Assembly: GCA_964647785.1 (NCBI GenBank)
Contig: CAZYJD010000056.1
Coordinates: forward strand, 1-13,513
Source: CAZYJD01 sp964647785
Lineage (GTDB): Bacteria; Bacteroidota; Bacteroidia; NS11-12g; UBA9320
DNA: 13,513 bases
Direction of reading: 5' to 3'
Position numbers and translations under genes: made by a program. Below the pieces are notes generated by a model. The model saw only the letters and a program-made list of their open reading frames with translations, was not told where the DNA came from and searched no databases. Of the stretch, positions 1 through 7,717 are shown one piece after another. The stretch's first letter is position 1; each line of letters starts with the position of its first letter.

Positions 1-19
1 ACACTGATTATTTGAAATG

Positions 20-50
20 AAAGCCGCAGTATATTCGCTGCGGCTTTTTT
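20..50 (+). terminator. Rho-independent terminator of a gene upstream of the window
   Basis: A 10-bp perfect stem (20-29 pairing with 38-47) encloses an 8-base loop and runs into a T tract (45-50). The stem core is GCCGCAG/CTGCGGC. The T tract is on the + strand, so it ends a + transcript coming from the left of the window and insulates secA from it. The secA reading frame stays open through this hairpin back to an ATG at 17, but a start inside a terminator is implausible. Confidence 0.85.
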
Positions 51-61
51 ATTGGCATTCT

Positions 62-76
62 TTTTGTCCAAATTTG
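62..76 (+). promoter_or_regulatory. Possible weak -7 region for secA
   Basis: Between the terminator and the secA start there are two one-mismatch versions of the Bacteroidota -7 box TAnnTTTG: TCTTTTTG (59-66) and CAAATTTG (69-76). Neither has a TTG element at the usual distance of about 20 bases upstream. If the second is used, the leader would be roughly 22 to 27 bases. This is a guess from location and partial match only. Confidence 0.25.
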
Positions 77-103
77 CAAGGCTTCCAGTACGAACGCATT
101 CAT

Positions 104-3100
104 ATGATCAACTCACTATTCCAAAGCATCACCAAAATATTCGGAGACAAATCAGATCGGGATCTCAAGAAAATGATGCCCATTGTCGACGAAATCAACG
201 CACATTTTCAGTCGTATCAATCGCTTAACAATGATCAGCTCCGCGATAAAACCAAAGAGTTTAAACAGCGCATAGCCGATCATTTGCGCGACATCGACAA
301 TCAGATTGAAGAAAACAGGTCGCTGATAGAAGCCGCTGATGATTCAGAGGTTGAAAGTCGCGAACAGGCCTATGAGGAAATTGACCGACTCAATGATGAG
401 CGCGATGAATCTCTGGAAGAAATCCTCGAAGAAATTTTACCCGAGGCCTTTGCTGTAGTGAAGGAAACCGCCCGAAGGTTTAGCATCAATGAACGCATTG
501 AAGTCACCGCCAACGATTTTGACCGAGATCTGGCAGCCCAAAAAGATTTTGTGATGATTGATGGAGATAAAGCCGTTTATCGCAACAGCTGGGAAGCTGC
601 AGGCAATACCGTCGTATGGAACATGGTGCATTACGATGTGCAGTTGATTGGTGGTATTGTGCTCCACCAAGGAAAAATCGCAGAAATGGCAACAGGTGAA
701 GGAAAGACCCTGGTGTCTACCCTGCCCTCTTACCTGAATGCCCTTGGAGGAAAAGGGGTGCACGTGATTACAGTGAATGATTATCTGGCACGAAGGGATG
801 CGGAGTGGAACGGCCCTATCTTTCAGTTCCATGGTTTAAGTGTAGATTGTATTGAATACCACCGTCCAAACTCGGCAGAAAGACGTGCCGCTTACCAGGC
901 CGATATAACGTATGGCACCAACAATGAATTTGGCTTTGACTACCTGCGTGACAATATGGCACACCTGCCGGAAGAATTGGTGCAGCGCAAATTGCATTTT
1001 GCCATGGTGGATGAGGTAGACTCGGTTTTGATTGATGATGCCCGAACGCCCCTCATCATTTCCGGTCCGGTGCCCAAAGGAGATCAGCACGAATTTCACG
1101 AACTGAAACCCCGCATACAAAAGCTGGTAGACGAGCAAAAGAAATATGTTACCACCGCCCTCACTGATGCAAAAAAGCTGGTTGGAGAAGGCAAAGACAA
1201 AGAAGCCGGCATGTTGCTGCTCAGATGTCATCGCGGCTTGCCCAAATACAAACCGCTCATCAAGTTCCTGAGTGAAAAAGGTATGAAGAGCCTGCTGGAA
1301 AAAACCGAGAACTATTACCTGCAGGATCAACAGAAGGAAATGCACAAAGTAGATGAGGCATTGTACTTCACCATTGATGAAAGGCACAACAGCATTGAGA
1401 TGACCGAAAGAGGGTTAGAACTCATCACCGGTCAAGGAGAAGACAAACTCTTCTTCGTGATGCCCGATGTTGGAAGCCTCATGGCCGATATCGAAAAATC
1501 GGAGATGCCCGATAACGAGAAAGCCAAAAAGAAAGATGCTGTCATGCGCGACTTTAGTGTAAAATCTGAGCGCATCCACTCTGTAAATCAATTATTGAAA
1601 GCCTATACCCTGTTTGAAAAAGATGTGGAGTACATCATACAGGATAGCAAGGTGAAAATTGTTGATGAGCAAACCGGCCGTGTAATGGAGGGTCGCCGCT
1701 ATTCCGACGGATTGCACCAGGCCATCGAAGCCAAAGAAAATGTGAAAGTAGAGGCCGCCACTCAAACCTTTGCAACGGTTACCCTGCAGAACTACTTCCG
1801 CATGTACCACAAATTGGCGGGTATGACCGGTACGGCTGAAACAGAGGCGGGAGAACTCTGGGATATATATAAACTGGAAGTAGTGGTGATCCCGACCAAT
1901 CGTCCCATCGTGCGCGACGATCGCGAGGACAAGGTGTATAAAACCATGAAAGAGAAATTTAATGCGGTGATGGATGAGATTGCCAGCATGCAAGAAGCGG
2001 GGCGTCCGGTGTTGGTGGGAACCACCAATGTGGAAGTATCAGAATTGCTGAGCCGTATGCTTTCCATGCGTAAAATCAAGCACAACGTACTGAATGCAAA
2101 ACAACACCAAAGGGAAGCCGAAATTGTTGCCGAAGCAGGATTGCCGGGAAGCGTTACCATTGCTACGAATATGGCTGGTCGTGGAACGGACATCAAACTC
2201 GGGCCTGGTGTAAAAGAATCAGGCGGTTTGGCCATTATCGGTACGGAAAGGCATGAATCGCGACGGGTAGACCGACAGTTGAGAGGACGTGCAGGACGAC
2301 AAGGAGACCCCGGTAGCAGCCAGTTTTTTGTTTCACTTGAAGACGATCTGATGCGCATGTTCGGTTCTGAACGCGTTTCAAGAATCATGGACCGATTTAA
2401 CTTCCCGGAAGGCGAAGTGATACAACATCCGCTCATCACCCGAAGAATTGAACAAAATCAAAAAAAGGTAGAGCAAAACAACTTCTCCATTAGAAAGCGC
2501 TTGCTAGAATACGACGATGTAATGAACAAGCAACGCACGGTCATTTATGCACGCAGAAAACACGCGCTCTACGGTGAACGCCTTACGGTAGATGTGAACA
2601 ATAGCTTGTACGATTGGACTGACGAAATGGTGGGCAGCTATTACGATAGCGCTGATTATGAAGGACTTCAAATGGAATTATTGCGCCACCTGGCTTATGA
2701 AACCAAATTGGGCAGAGATGAGTTCTTGGGGTTAAAGAGGAATCAAGCCGTACAGCAAGTGTTCGAAGAATTGTCTGAACGGTATTTCAGCCATGAGAAA
2801 GACATTATTGCTGAAACGCTTCCTGTTTTACAAAATATTTTCAACGACCGAGGAGAACAGGTTCAAAACATTTTAATTCCTTTCACCGACGGCACACGAA
2901 GTGTAAACGTTTCCGTTAATCTCAAAAAATCAATCAGTACCCAGGGGCGTGAAGTCTTCGATGCATTTGAACGCTATGTGGTTTTGGCCCATATCGATGA
3001 ACATTGGAAAGAACACCTACGAGAACTGGATGACTTGAAACAGAGCGTAAGCAATGCTTCCTATGAACAGAAAGATCCACTGCTTATTTACAAATTGGAG

Positions 3101-3421
3101 TCGTTCAATTTGTTCCAAAGCATGATCAGTAAGCTGAATACGGAAATTCTTTCCATGCTGTTTAAAGGAGAAATACCCAAACAAAATCCGGATGAAGTGC
3201 GCGAAGCGCAAGAAGTGAAACGCACCGATATGAGTAGGATGCGCACTAGTAGAACGGACCAGATTCCAGGAAGCACCCCAACTCCACCATCGGAAGCGGC
3301 GCAAGAAAAACAGGTAGATCGCACCCCTGTGCGCGCCGAAAAAAAGGTAGGACGCAATGACCCTTGCCCGTGTGGAAGTGGAAAAAAGTACAAAAAATGT
3401 CATGGTAAAGACTTGTTTTAA
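104..3421 (+). CDS. secA: Preprotein translocase ATPase SecA
   Basis: SecA is the motor ATPase that drives unfolded preproteins through SecYEG at the inner membrane. The protein has 1105 residues from the ATG at 104, and the motifs are intact: Walker A TGEGKT (197-202), Walker B DEVD (303-306), the GRGTD helicase motif (692-696), RGRAGRQG (727-734) and a C-terminal zinc-binding SEC-C motif, C1088-P-C1090 to C1099-H1100. It is about 200 residues longer than the 901-residue E. coli protein. The extra length is in an acidic, probably helical stretch near residues 60-115 and a charged Lys/Glu-rich insertion near 325-430, both usual in SecA of this phylum. The start at 104 is preferred over the in-frame ATG at 17 because that one lies in a terminator and the sequence from 104 (MINSLFQSITKIFG) resembles a normal SecA N-terminus. 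The last 20 bases overlap the next gene. Confidence 0.97.
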   Translation: MINSLFQSITKIFGDKSDRDLKKMMPIVDEINAHFQSYQSLNNDQLRDKTKEFKQRIADHLRDIDNQIEENRSLIEAADDSEVESREQAYEEIDRLNDERDESLEEILEEILPEAFAVVKETARRFSINERIEVTANDFDRDLAAQKDFVMIDGDKAVYRNSWEAAGNTVVWNMVHYDVQLIGGIVLHQGKIAEMATGEGKTLVSTLPSYLNALGGKGVHVITVNDYLARRDAEWNGPIFQFHGLSVDCIEYHRPNSAERRAAYQADITYGTNNEFGFDYLRDNMAHLPEELVQRKLHFAMVDEVDSVLIDDARTPLIISGPVPKGDQHEFHELKPRIQKLVDEQKKYVTTALTDAKKLVGEGKDKEAGMLLLRCHRGLPKYKPLIKFLSEKGMKSLLEKTENYYLQDQQKEMHKVDEALYFTIDERHNSIEMTERGLELITGQGEDKLFFVMPDVGSLMADIEKSEMPDNEKAKKKDAVMRDFSVKSERIHSVNQLLKAYTLFEKDVEYIIQDSKVKIVDEQTGRVMEGRRYSDGLHQAIEAKENVKVEAATQTFATVTLQNYFRMYHKLAGMTGTAETEAGELWDIYKLEVVVIPTNRPIVRDDREDKVYKTMKEKFNAVMDEIASMQEAGRPVLVGTTNVEVSELLSRMLSMRKIKHNVLNAKQHQREAEIVAEAGLPGSVTIATNMAGRGTDIKLGPGVKESGGLAIIGTERHESRRVDRQLRGRAGRQGDPGSSQFFVSLEDDLMRMFGSERVSRIMDRFNFPEGEVIQHPLITRRIEQNQKKVEQNNFSIRKRLLEYDDVMNKQRTVIYARRKHALYGERLTVDVNNSLYDWTDEMVGSYYDSADYEGLQMELLRHLAYETKLGRDEFLGLKRNQAVQQVFEELSERYFSHEKDIIAETLPVLQNIFNDRGEQVQNILIPFTDGTRSVNVSVNLKKSISTQGREVFDAFERYVVLAHIDEHWKEHLRELDDLKQSVSNASYEQKDPLLIYKLESFNLFQSMISKLNTEILSMLFKGEIPKQNPDEVREAQEVKRTDMSRMRTSRTDQIPGSTPTPPSEAAQEKQVDRTPVRAEKKVGRNDPCPCGSGKKYKKCHGKDLF

Positions 3422-3818
3422 ATACACGCTGCTGCTGCTTTTCTTTGGCTATTGGGGCAAGGAGCTCAGCCATGCACAAGTAAAGGTTGTTGCAGATGAA
3501 CGCATTGAGCAGGGATTGCAAGACTATGTTCTTTCCATCGATACCAGCAACTTGGCAGGTTATCGTGTTCAGGTATATTTTGGAAGCAATAAGTTTGAGG
3601 CAGAAAAAGCAAAGACCAAAGCCATCGAGGCATGTCCTCAATTAACCGATAAGGTGTATATCATCTATCAATCACCCAATTACAAAGTGAGGGCGGGGAA
3701 TTTTGAACGCGAAATAGATGCCCAGCGAACCCTTCAGATTTTAGGAACGGAGTTCCCCAATGTATTTGTTGTTCGCGATCGCATTGAAGTGATGCGCGAA
3801 TTCATCTCCTGCGAATAA
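3402..3818 (+). CDS. Small exported SPOR-domain protein
   Basis: This encodes 138 residues. The N-terminus is a signal peptide: Lys3/Lys7, a hydrophobic run TLLLLFFGYW, and a likely cleavage after Ser-His-Ala25. The mature part is essentially one SPOR domain (about residues 53-130), starting YRVQVYFGS and containing the second half-repeat YKVRAGNFEREIDAQ. SPOR domains bind septal peptidoglycan lacking stem peptides, so a periplasmic role at the cell wall or division site is likely, but the partner is unknown. The start at 3402 is chosen because it gives a clean signal peptide; an in-frame ATG at 3357 would add 15 charged residues and bury the signal. The gene begins inside the last 20 bases of secA in another frame, so translation is probably coupled to secA. 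Confidence 0.85.
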   Translation: MVKTCFKYTLLLLFFGYWGKELSHAQVKVVADERIEQGLQDYVLSIDTSNLAGYRVQVYFGSNKFEAEKAKTKAIEACPQLTDKVYIIYQSPNYKVRAGNFEREIDAQRTLQILGTEFPNVFVVRDRIEVMREFISCE

Positions 3819-3831
3819 AGTGTCAAAAAGC

Positions 3832-4932
3832 CTAAACGTGATTTTTCACGATAAGGTCCGCAGCTCTTTCCGGAGCTCCGGGTTCTCCCAAAAGCTGACG
3901 CACTTGTGCGTAGTCTGCTAACATTTGATTCCGTGCTTGGGGTTCTTTAAGTAAGCGATTCAACTCACGAATGAGATAATGGGGGCTCATTTTTTCCTGT
4001 ATCAATTCTTTCACCACCAGTTTACCCGAGATTAGGTTTACCAGTGAAATATATGGCACCCGGATCAGACGTTTACCCAGCCAATAACTCAAGGAAGATG
4101 TTTTGTAACATACCATTTGCGGACAACCCAATAAAGCCGTTTCCAAGGTTGCCGTTCCAGAGGTTACCATGGCTACTTTAGCCACGGAAAGAAGTTCATA
4201 GGTATGAGAGCGAACAATTCTTGCCCTGCCTTTGCAAATAGCCTCGTAATATGCATCGTCAAAATCCGAGGTAGCAGCAACCATTAATTTATACCCCTTA
4301 AAAAATGTACCGGCCTCGAGCATATCGGGGAGCATGTTTCTGATTTCCTGATCGCGACTGCCAGGCAATAAGGCAAGTATGGGCTCCCCTCCTTGAACAG
4401 ACAACCACTCCTGATCCATATGATGCTCTGAAATAGCATCTAACAAAGGATTTCCCACATAATGCGGCTCATAATCAAACTGCCTGTAAAATTCTTGTTC
4501 AAAGGGGAGGATGCTGTACAGGTGATTGACGTATTTCTTAATCTTCAGTGCTCTTTTGGTGTTCCAGGCCCACACTTTGGGTGAGATGTAATAATGTACA
4601 GCAAGCTTGTGCTGGTGGGCAAATTTGGCCACGCGCATATTGAAGCCCGGAAAATCAATCAGAATGAGTCGGTCGGGTTTGTATTTAAGCAGTTCTTTTT
4701 TTACACGTTTCATCTGCCTTCTAATGGTGGCGAGGCGCTTCAGAACCTCCCAAAACCCCATGACTGTTAATTCATGACTGTGGATATCAGGGGATACACC
4801 ACTTGCTTCTTTCATTTGATCACCTCCACAAAAGCGAAATTCAGCTTCTTTGTCAATTCGTTTTAGGGCTTTGATCAATAAGGATCCGTGTAAATCGCCC
4901 GATGTTTCACCGGCTATGAGGTAATATCGCAT
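3832..4932 (-). CDS. lpxB: Lipid-A-disaccharide synthase LpxB
   Basis: LpxB is a GT19 glycosyltransferase that joins UDP-2,3-diacylglucosamine and lipid X into the disaccharide-1-phosphate of lipid A, at the inner face of the cytoplasmic membrane. The 366-residue product is close to the E. coli length of 382. Visible family motifs are GETSGDLHG (8-16), IDFPGFN (92-98), SPKVWAW (117-123), YVGNPLLD (158-165), LLPGSR (188-193) and TSGTATLE (257-264), followed by the C-terminal segment ending in KELIQ. The start codon overlaps the stop of the upstream membrane-protein gene by one base (TAATG), which suggests translational coupling in an operon with surE. The stop lies only 13 bases from the convergent SPOR gene, and I see no terminator between them. 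Confidence 0.97.
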   Translation of the reverse strand: MRYYLIAGETSGDLHGSLLIKALKRIDKEAEFRFCGGDQMKEASGVSPDIHSHELTVMGFWEVLKRLATIRRQMKRVKKELLKYKPDRLILIDFPGFNMRVAKFAHQHKLAVHYYISPKVWAWNTKRALKIKKYVNHLYSILPFEQEFYRQFDYEPHYVGNPLLDAISEHHMDQEWLSVQGGEPILALLPGSRDQEIRNMLPDMLEAGTFFKGYKLMVAATSDFDDAYYEAICKGRARIVRSHTYELLSVAKVAMVTSGTATLETALLGCPQMVCYKTSSLSYWLGKRLIRVPYISLVNLISGKLVVKELIQEKMSPHYLIRELNRLLKEPQARNQMLADYAQVRQLLGEPGAPERAADLIVKNHV

Positions 4933-5222
4933 TAGAAAATGAAGGTAAAGGCGATGTAAAGACCATAAAGAATGGTTGATAGAATCAACCCCCTGCAGAA
5001 ACGAAGCCAGTTGAAATTGACGAATAACAGGAAGAGAACCAAATTGATCAACATGGCGGGCTGCAGCAAAACACTGAGGGTTTCTGTTTCTATGATGTTG
5101 CGGTAAAACTGTAAGAAGGGTACACGCACGTAATCTGAAACATAGATGCCCAACAATATCACTTGAGGTGCAAGCATACCCACCAATGCCCCCATCCAGA
5201 ATTGATTGAAACGCTTAGGCAT
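4932..5222 (-). CDS. Uncharacterised three-helix membrane protein between surE and lpxB
   Basis: This encodes 96 residues and I do not recognise a named family. Three hydrophobic segments are visible, at about residues 9-28, 50-70 and 77-95. A basic start (Met-Pro-Lys-Arg) and further basic residues between helices 2 and 3 (Arg74, Arg77) would put that loop and the N-terminus in the cytoplasm. A short polar stretch (about 30-48, with YRNIIETETLS) separates helices 1 and 2. The ATG at 5222 is chosen; the frame can be extended by one TTG codon at 5225. It overlaps the surE stop by 8 bases and shares one base with the lpxB start, so it is translated as part of that operon. The context suggests a role near lipid A synthesis or envelope maintenance, but this is inference from position only. 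No catalytic motif is seen. Confidence 0.8.
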   Translation of the reverse strand: MPKRFNQFWMGALVGMLAPQVILLGIYVSDYVRVPFLQFYRNIIETETLSVLLQPAMLINLVLFLLFVNFNWLRFCRGLILSTILYGLYIAFTFIF

Positions 5223-5997
5223 CAAAATCCCAAAGGTTAAGGGTGCCTATGGCATGGTGCGCCGTTAAATCGAATTGGGTAGGCACTACGGAAACGTAGC
5301 CCTGAGAAAGCGCCCATTCGTCTGTATCCTGTCCGTGATCGAGTTGTACAAACTTCCCGGTAAGCCAATAGTACTTTCTTCCATTGGGATCTTGTCGTTC
5401 ATCAAACTCTTCTACCCATTTGGCTCGCGCCTGCCGGCATACTTTGATGCCTTTAATTTCATTCAAAGGAAGCTTGGGGAAGTTTACGTTCAGCAAGGTC
5501 CCATCGGGCAGACCGTTTTCAAGCACCTTTTTGGCAATCTCTTTAACAAATGGTTTAGCCGGTTCAAAATCTGCATCCAGATTGTAATCGAGCAAAGAGA
5601 AACCAATGCTTTTCATGCCCTCGATAGCGCCTTCTACTGCTGCACTCATGGTTCCGGAATAAATAACATTGATGCTGGAATTGGCCCCGTGATTGATCCC
5701 AGACACAAGCAAATCAGGCTTGCGATGCAGAACTTTATCTACGGCCAGCTTCACACAATCGGCCGGTGTACCTGAACATTGGTAGGCCAAAATGTCTTTT
5801 CCAAAAGTGTCAGTTTTATCGAGGCGCAATGGTTTGCTGATGGTAATGGCGTGCCCCATAGCCGATTGCGGACTATCGGGGGCCACAACTACCACTTCAC
5901 CAAGTTCGAGCATACATTCCACCAAATTGCGAATTCCGGGCGCAGTAATGCCATCATCATTGGTGATAAGAATAAGAGGTTTTTGGGATGATTCCAT
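5215..5997 (-). CDS. surE: 5'/3'-nucleotidase SurE
   Basis: SurE is a metal-dependent phosphatase acting on nucleoside 5'- and 3'-monophosphates, linked to stationary-phase survival and nucleotide salvage in the cytoplasm. The 260-residue product carries the diagnostic N-terminal NDDGITAPG (13-21), where Asp14 and Asp15 are the metal-binding pair. It also has DSPQSAMG with Ser45, and SGINHGAN with Asn102, matching the remaining family ligands, plus SGTPADCVKLAV and YSGTMSAAVEG. The start is the ATG at 5997; three further codons back to a TTG at 6006 are open but unlikely. It is the first gene of the surE / membrane protein / lpxB operon and diverges from recN across 61 bases. A perfect -7 box ends 6 bases before the ATG, so the mRNA may be nearly leaderless. 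Confidence 0.97.
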   Translation of the reverse strand: MESSQKPLILITNDDGITAPGIRNLVECMLELGEVVVVAPDSPQSAMGHAITISKPLRLDKTDTFGKDILAYQCSGTPADCVKLAVDKVLHRKPDLLVSGINHGANSSINVIYSGTMSAAVEGAIEGMKSIGFSLLDYNLDADFEPAKPFVKEIAKKVLENGLPDGTLLNVNFPKLPLNEIKGIKVCRQARAKWVEEFDERQDPNGRKYYWLTGKFVQLDHGQDTDEWALSQGYVSVVPTQFDLTAHHAIGTLNLWDFDA

Positions 5998-6003
5998 GAA
6001 CGA

Positions 6004-6011
6004 CAAAATTA
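6004..6011 (-). promoter_or_regulatory. -7 box of the surE operon promoter, probably leaderless
   Basis: Read on the - strand this is TAATTTTG, a perfect match to the Bacteroidota -7 consensus TAnnTTTG. It ends 6 bases before the surE ATG, so transcription should start at or within about 3 bases of the start codon. No clear TTG -33 element is visible about 20 bases upstream. Confidence 0.5.
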
Positions 6012-6046
6012 TTGGAATTTGATGAACTCCTTTTATGATTGACCTT

Positions 6047-6054
6047 TAGATTTG
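6047..6054 (+). promoter_or_regulatory. -7 box of the recN promoter, probably leaderless
   Basis: TAGATTTG matches the TAnnTTTG consensus perfectly and ends 4 bases before the recN ATG at 6059, which puts the expected transcription start on or beside the A of the ATG. The best upstream TTTG (6018-6021) is 25 bases away, slightly longer than the usual spacing of about 20. No LexA-like palindrome is apparent in this gap. Confidence 0.55.
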
Positions 6055-6058
6055 CGTT

Positions 6059-7717
6059 ATGTTGCTCAGCCTTCGGATACAAAATTATGCTCTGATCGAT
6101 GATTTGGAGTTTCAACCATCAGGGGGGCTCAATATCATCACCGGTGAAACCGGTTCTGGTAAATCCATTCTATTGGATGCCTTGGGGCTGATTTTAGGGG
6201 AACGAGCGGATTTCAGCAGTTTGAGAAATCCTGAAAAGAAATGTTTGATAGAAGGGCACTTCTCCGTTGAAACCTATGGACTCAAACCTTTTTTTGAGAC
6301 CCATGATCTCGACTTTGAAGAGACCTGTATTCTGCGAAGAGAAATTCTTCCCGGTGGTAAATCAAGGGCCTTCATTAACGACAGCCCCGCAGCGCTTAAT
6401 CTCATGAAGAAGTTGGGCAGCCTGATGGTAGATATTCACACCCAACACGGGCAAGAAGAGTTAATGGAAGCAGGGTTTCAGCTGCGCTTACTTGATTTGT
6501 TTGGCGAAAATCAGCGTTTACTTGGCAACTACCTTCCGCTTTATCAATCTTGGCGAAATCTTGCCACCGAAATTGAGCAATTGAAATCAAGGCAACAGAG
6601 CGCCCTTGAAGAAAGAGATTTTAAGCAATTCCGCTTTGATGAACTTGAAGCAGCACAATTGCAGGAAGGCGAACAAAAGAAATTGGAAGATGAACTCAGT
6701 ATTCTTGAGCAAGCCGAAAGTTTCCGCATCTTGGCTGAAGAAATGCATGCCGAGATCAATGAAAAAGAAGGCAGCTTAACGGAAAAAAGTGGTGCGTGGC
6801 TAAAACAGTTTCGCTCTTTCGGTGAAGATCAAGAAATACAAGATCTCATGGAAAGACTATCGCAAGCGGTTGATGAATTACTCGATATTTCAAGAGAAAC
6901 CATGACCAAAGCAGAACAGCTCGATGCCAATCCATCCATCCTGGAAGAGAAAAATCAACGCTTAAATCTGCTGTACGAGTTGAGCAGAAAATATCGGAGC
7001 AACCATGCCGATGAATTGATCGGTATTCGCGATTCATTGGAGAAGGACTTACAAGAAATGGAGTTCTCAGATGAAAAGCTGAAAGAAAAAGAAAGTGAGT
7101 CAGCCAGGATGGAGCAAGAATTGCGTCTGATCGCATTGCAGCTCCGTGAGCATAGAAATAAGTCAGCGCTAACACTCGCTAAAAAAACAGCTGATTTGCT
7201 CGCTTTGCTGGGCATGCCTCACGCCCGTATGGAGTTTAAATTTCATGCACTTGAACAACCAGGCCCCAGCGGGATGGACCGCATTGAACTGCTCTTCAGC
7301 GCTAACAAAGGCTTGGCAATGGGAGGAATTGGCAGCATTGCCTCTGGGGGAGAAAGATCTCGATTCATGCTTTCCATAAAATCGCTCATGGCCGAACACC
7401 ATGCGCTTCCAACCCTTATTTTCGATGAAATAGACACCGGTGTTTCAGGTTCGGTTGCAGGAGCCATTGCCAATTTACTTGAAAAAATCAGCAAAGACCA
7501 TCAGCTGCTGTGCATCACCCATAGTCCACAGGTGGCATCAAGGGGTACGAAACACTTCAAAATTGAGAAGCTGCACGACAGCGATCAAACTTATACTCGC
7601 CTAATCGATTTGGATACGAGTGAAAGGGAAAAAGAAATTGCCGCAATGCTCAGTGGTGCTGAACCCGGAGCAAGCGCTTTGGCACATGCACGTCAATTGC
7701 TATCAGGTTCAGCTTGA
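6059..7717 (+). CDS. recN: DNA repair protein RecN
   Basis: RecN is an SMC-like ATPase that acts in the cytoplasm early in recombinational repair of double-strand breaks, tethering DNA ends. At 552 residues it has the usual length. Visible features are the N-terminal LRIQNYALIDDLEF, Walker A GETGSGKS (29-36), a Q-loop region VDIHTQHGQEEL (124-135), and a long Glu/Lys/Gln-rich stretch (about 160-360) that looks like the coiled-coil arm. The ABC signature SGGERSRF begins at residue 429, Walker B is IFDEIDTGVSG (Asp456, Glu457) and the switch-region His lies in CITHSPQVAS. The start is secure because family homology begins at once. It is transcribed alone: it diverges from surE and its last 9 bases overlap the 3' end of the convergent glycosyltransferase gene. 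Confidence 0.98.
   Translation: MLLSLRIQNYALIDDLEFQPSGGLNIITGETGSGKSILLDALGLILGERADFSSLRNPEKKCLIEGHFSVETYGLKPFFETHDLDFEETCILRREILPGGKSRAFINDSPAALNLMKKLGSLMVDIHTQHGQEELMEAGFQLRLLDLFGENQRLLGNYLPLYQSWRNLATEIEQLKSRQQSALEERDFKQFRFDELEAAQLQEGEQKKLEDELSILEQAESFRILAEEMHAEINEKEGSLTEKSGAWLKQFRSFGEDQEIQDLMERLSQAVDELLDISRETMTKAEQLDANPSILEEKNQRLNLLYELSRKYRSNHADELIGIRDSLEKDLQEMEFSDEKLKEKESESARMEQELRLIALQLREHRNKSALTLAKKTADLLALLGMPHARMEFKFHALEQPGPSGMDRIELLFSANKGLAMGGIGSIASGGERSRFMLSIKSLMAEHHALPTLIFDEIDTGVSGSVAGAIANLLEKISKDHQLLCITHSPQVASRGTKHFKIEKLHDSDQTYTRLIDLDTSEREKEIAAMLSGAEPGASALAHARQLLSGSA

Noticed and set aside
17..103. In-frame N-terminal extension of SecA from an ATG at 17
   Set aside because: It runs straight through a rho-independent terminator, the added residues look unlike any SecA N-terminus, and a normal start exists at 104.
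836..1387. Open frame of 183 codons on the - strand opposite secA
   Set aside because: Antisense shadow of a strongly conserved gene, with no recognisable motif or promoter.
1792..2439. Open frame of 215 codons on the - strand opposite secA
   Set aside because: It lies wholly within conserved SecA coding sequence; its Ser/Pro-rich composition is that of an antisense shadow and it shows no domain.
3837..3850. Small hairpin CGTGA-TTTT-TCACG at the convergent SPOR/lpxB junction as a possible terminator
   Set aside because: The stem is only 5 bp, there is no T tract after it on either strand, and it lies inside the last codons of lpxB.
5275..5775. Open frame of 166 codons on the + strand opposite surE
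   Set aside because: It overlaps the conserved SurE catalytic region and lacks any domain signal.
5998..6058. SOS (LexA) operator for recN
   Set aside because: No palindrome resembling a LexA site is visible between surE and recN.
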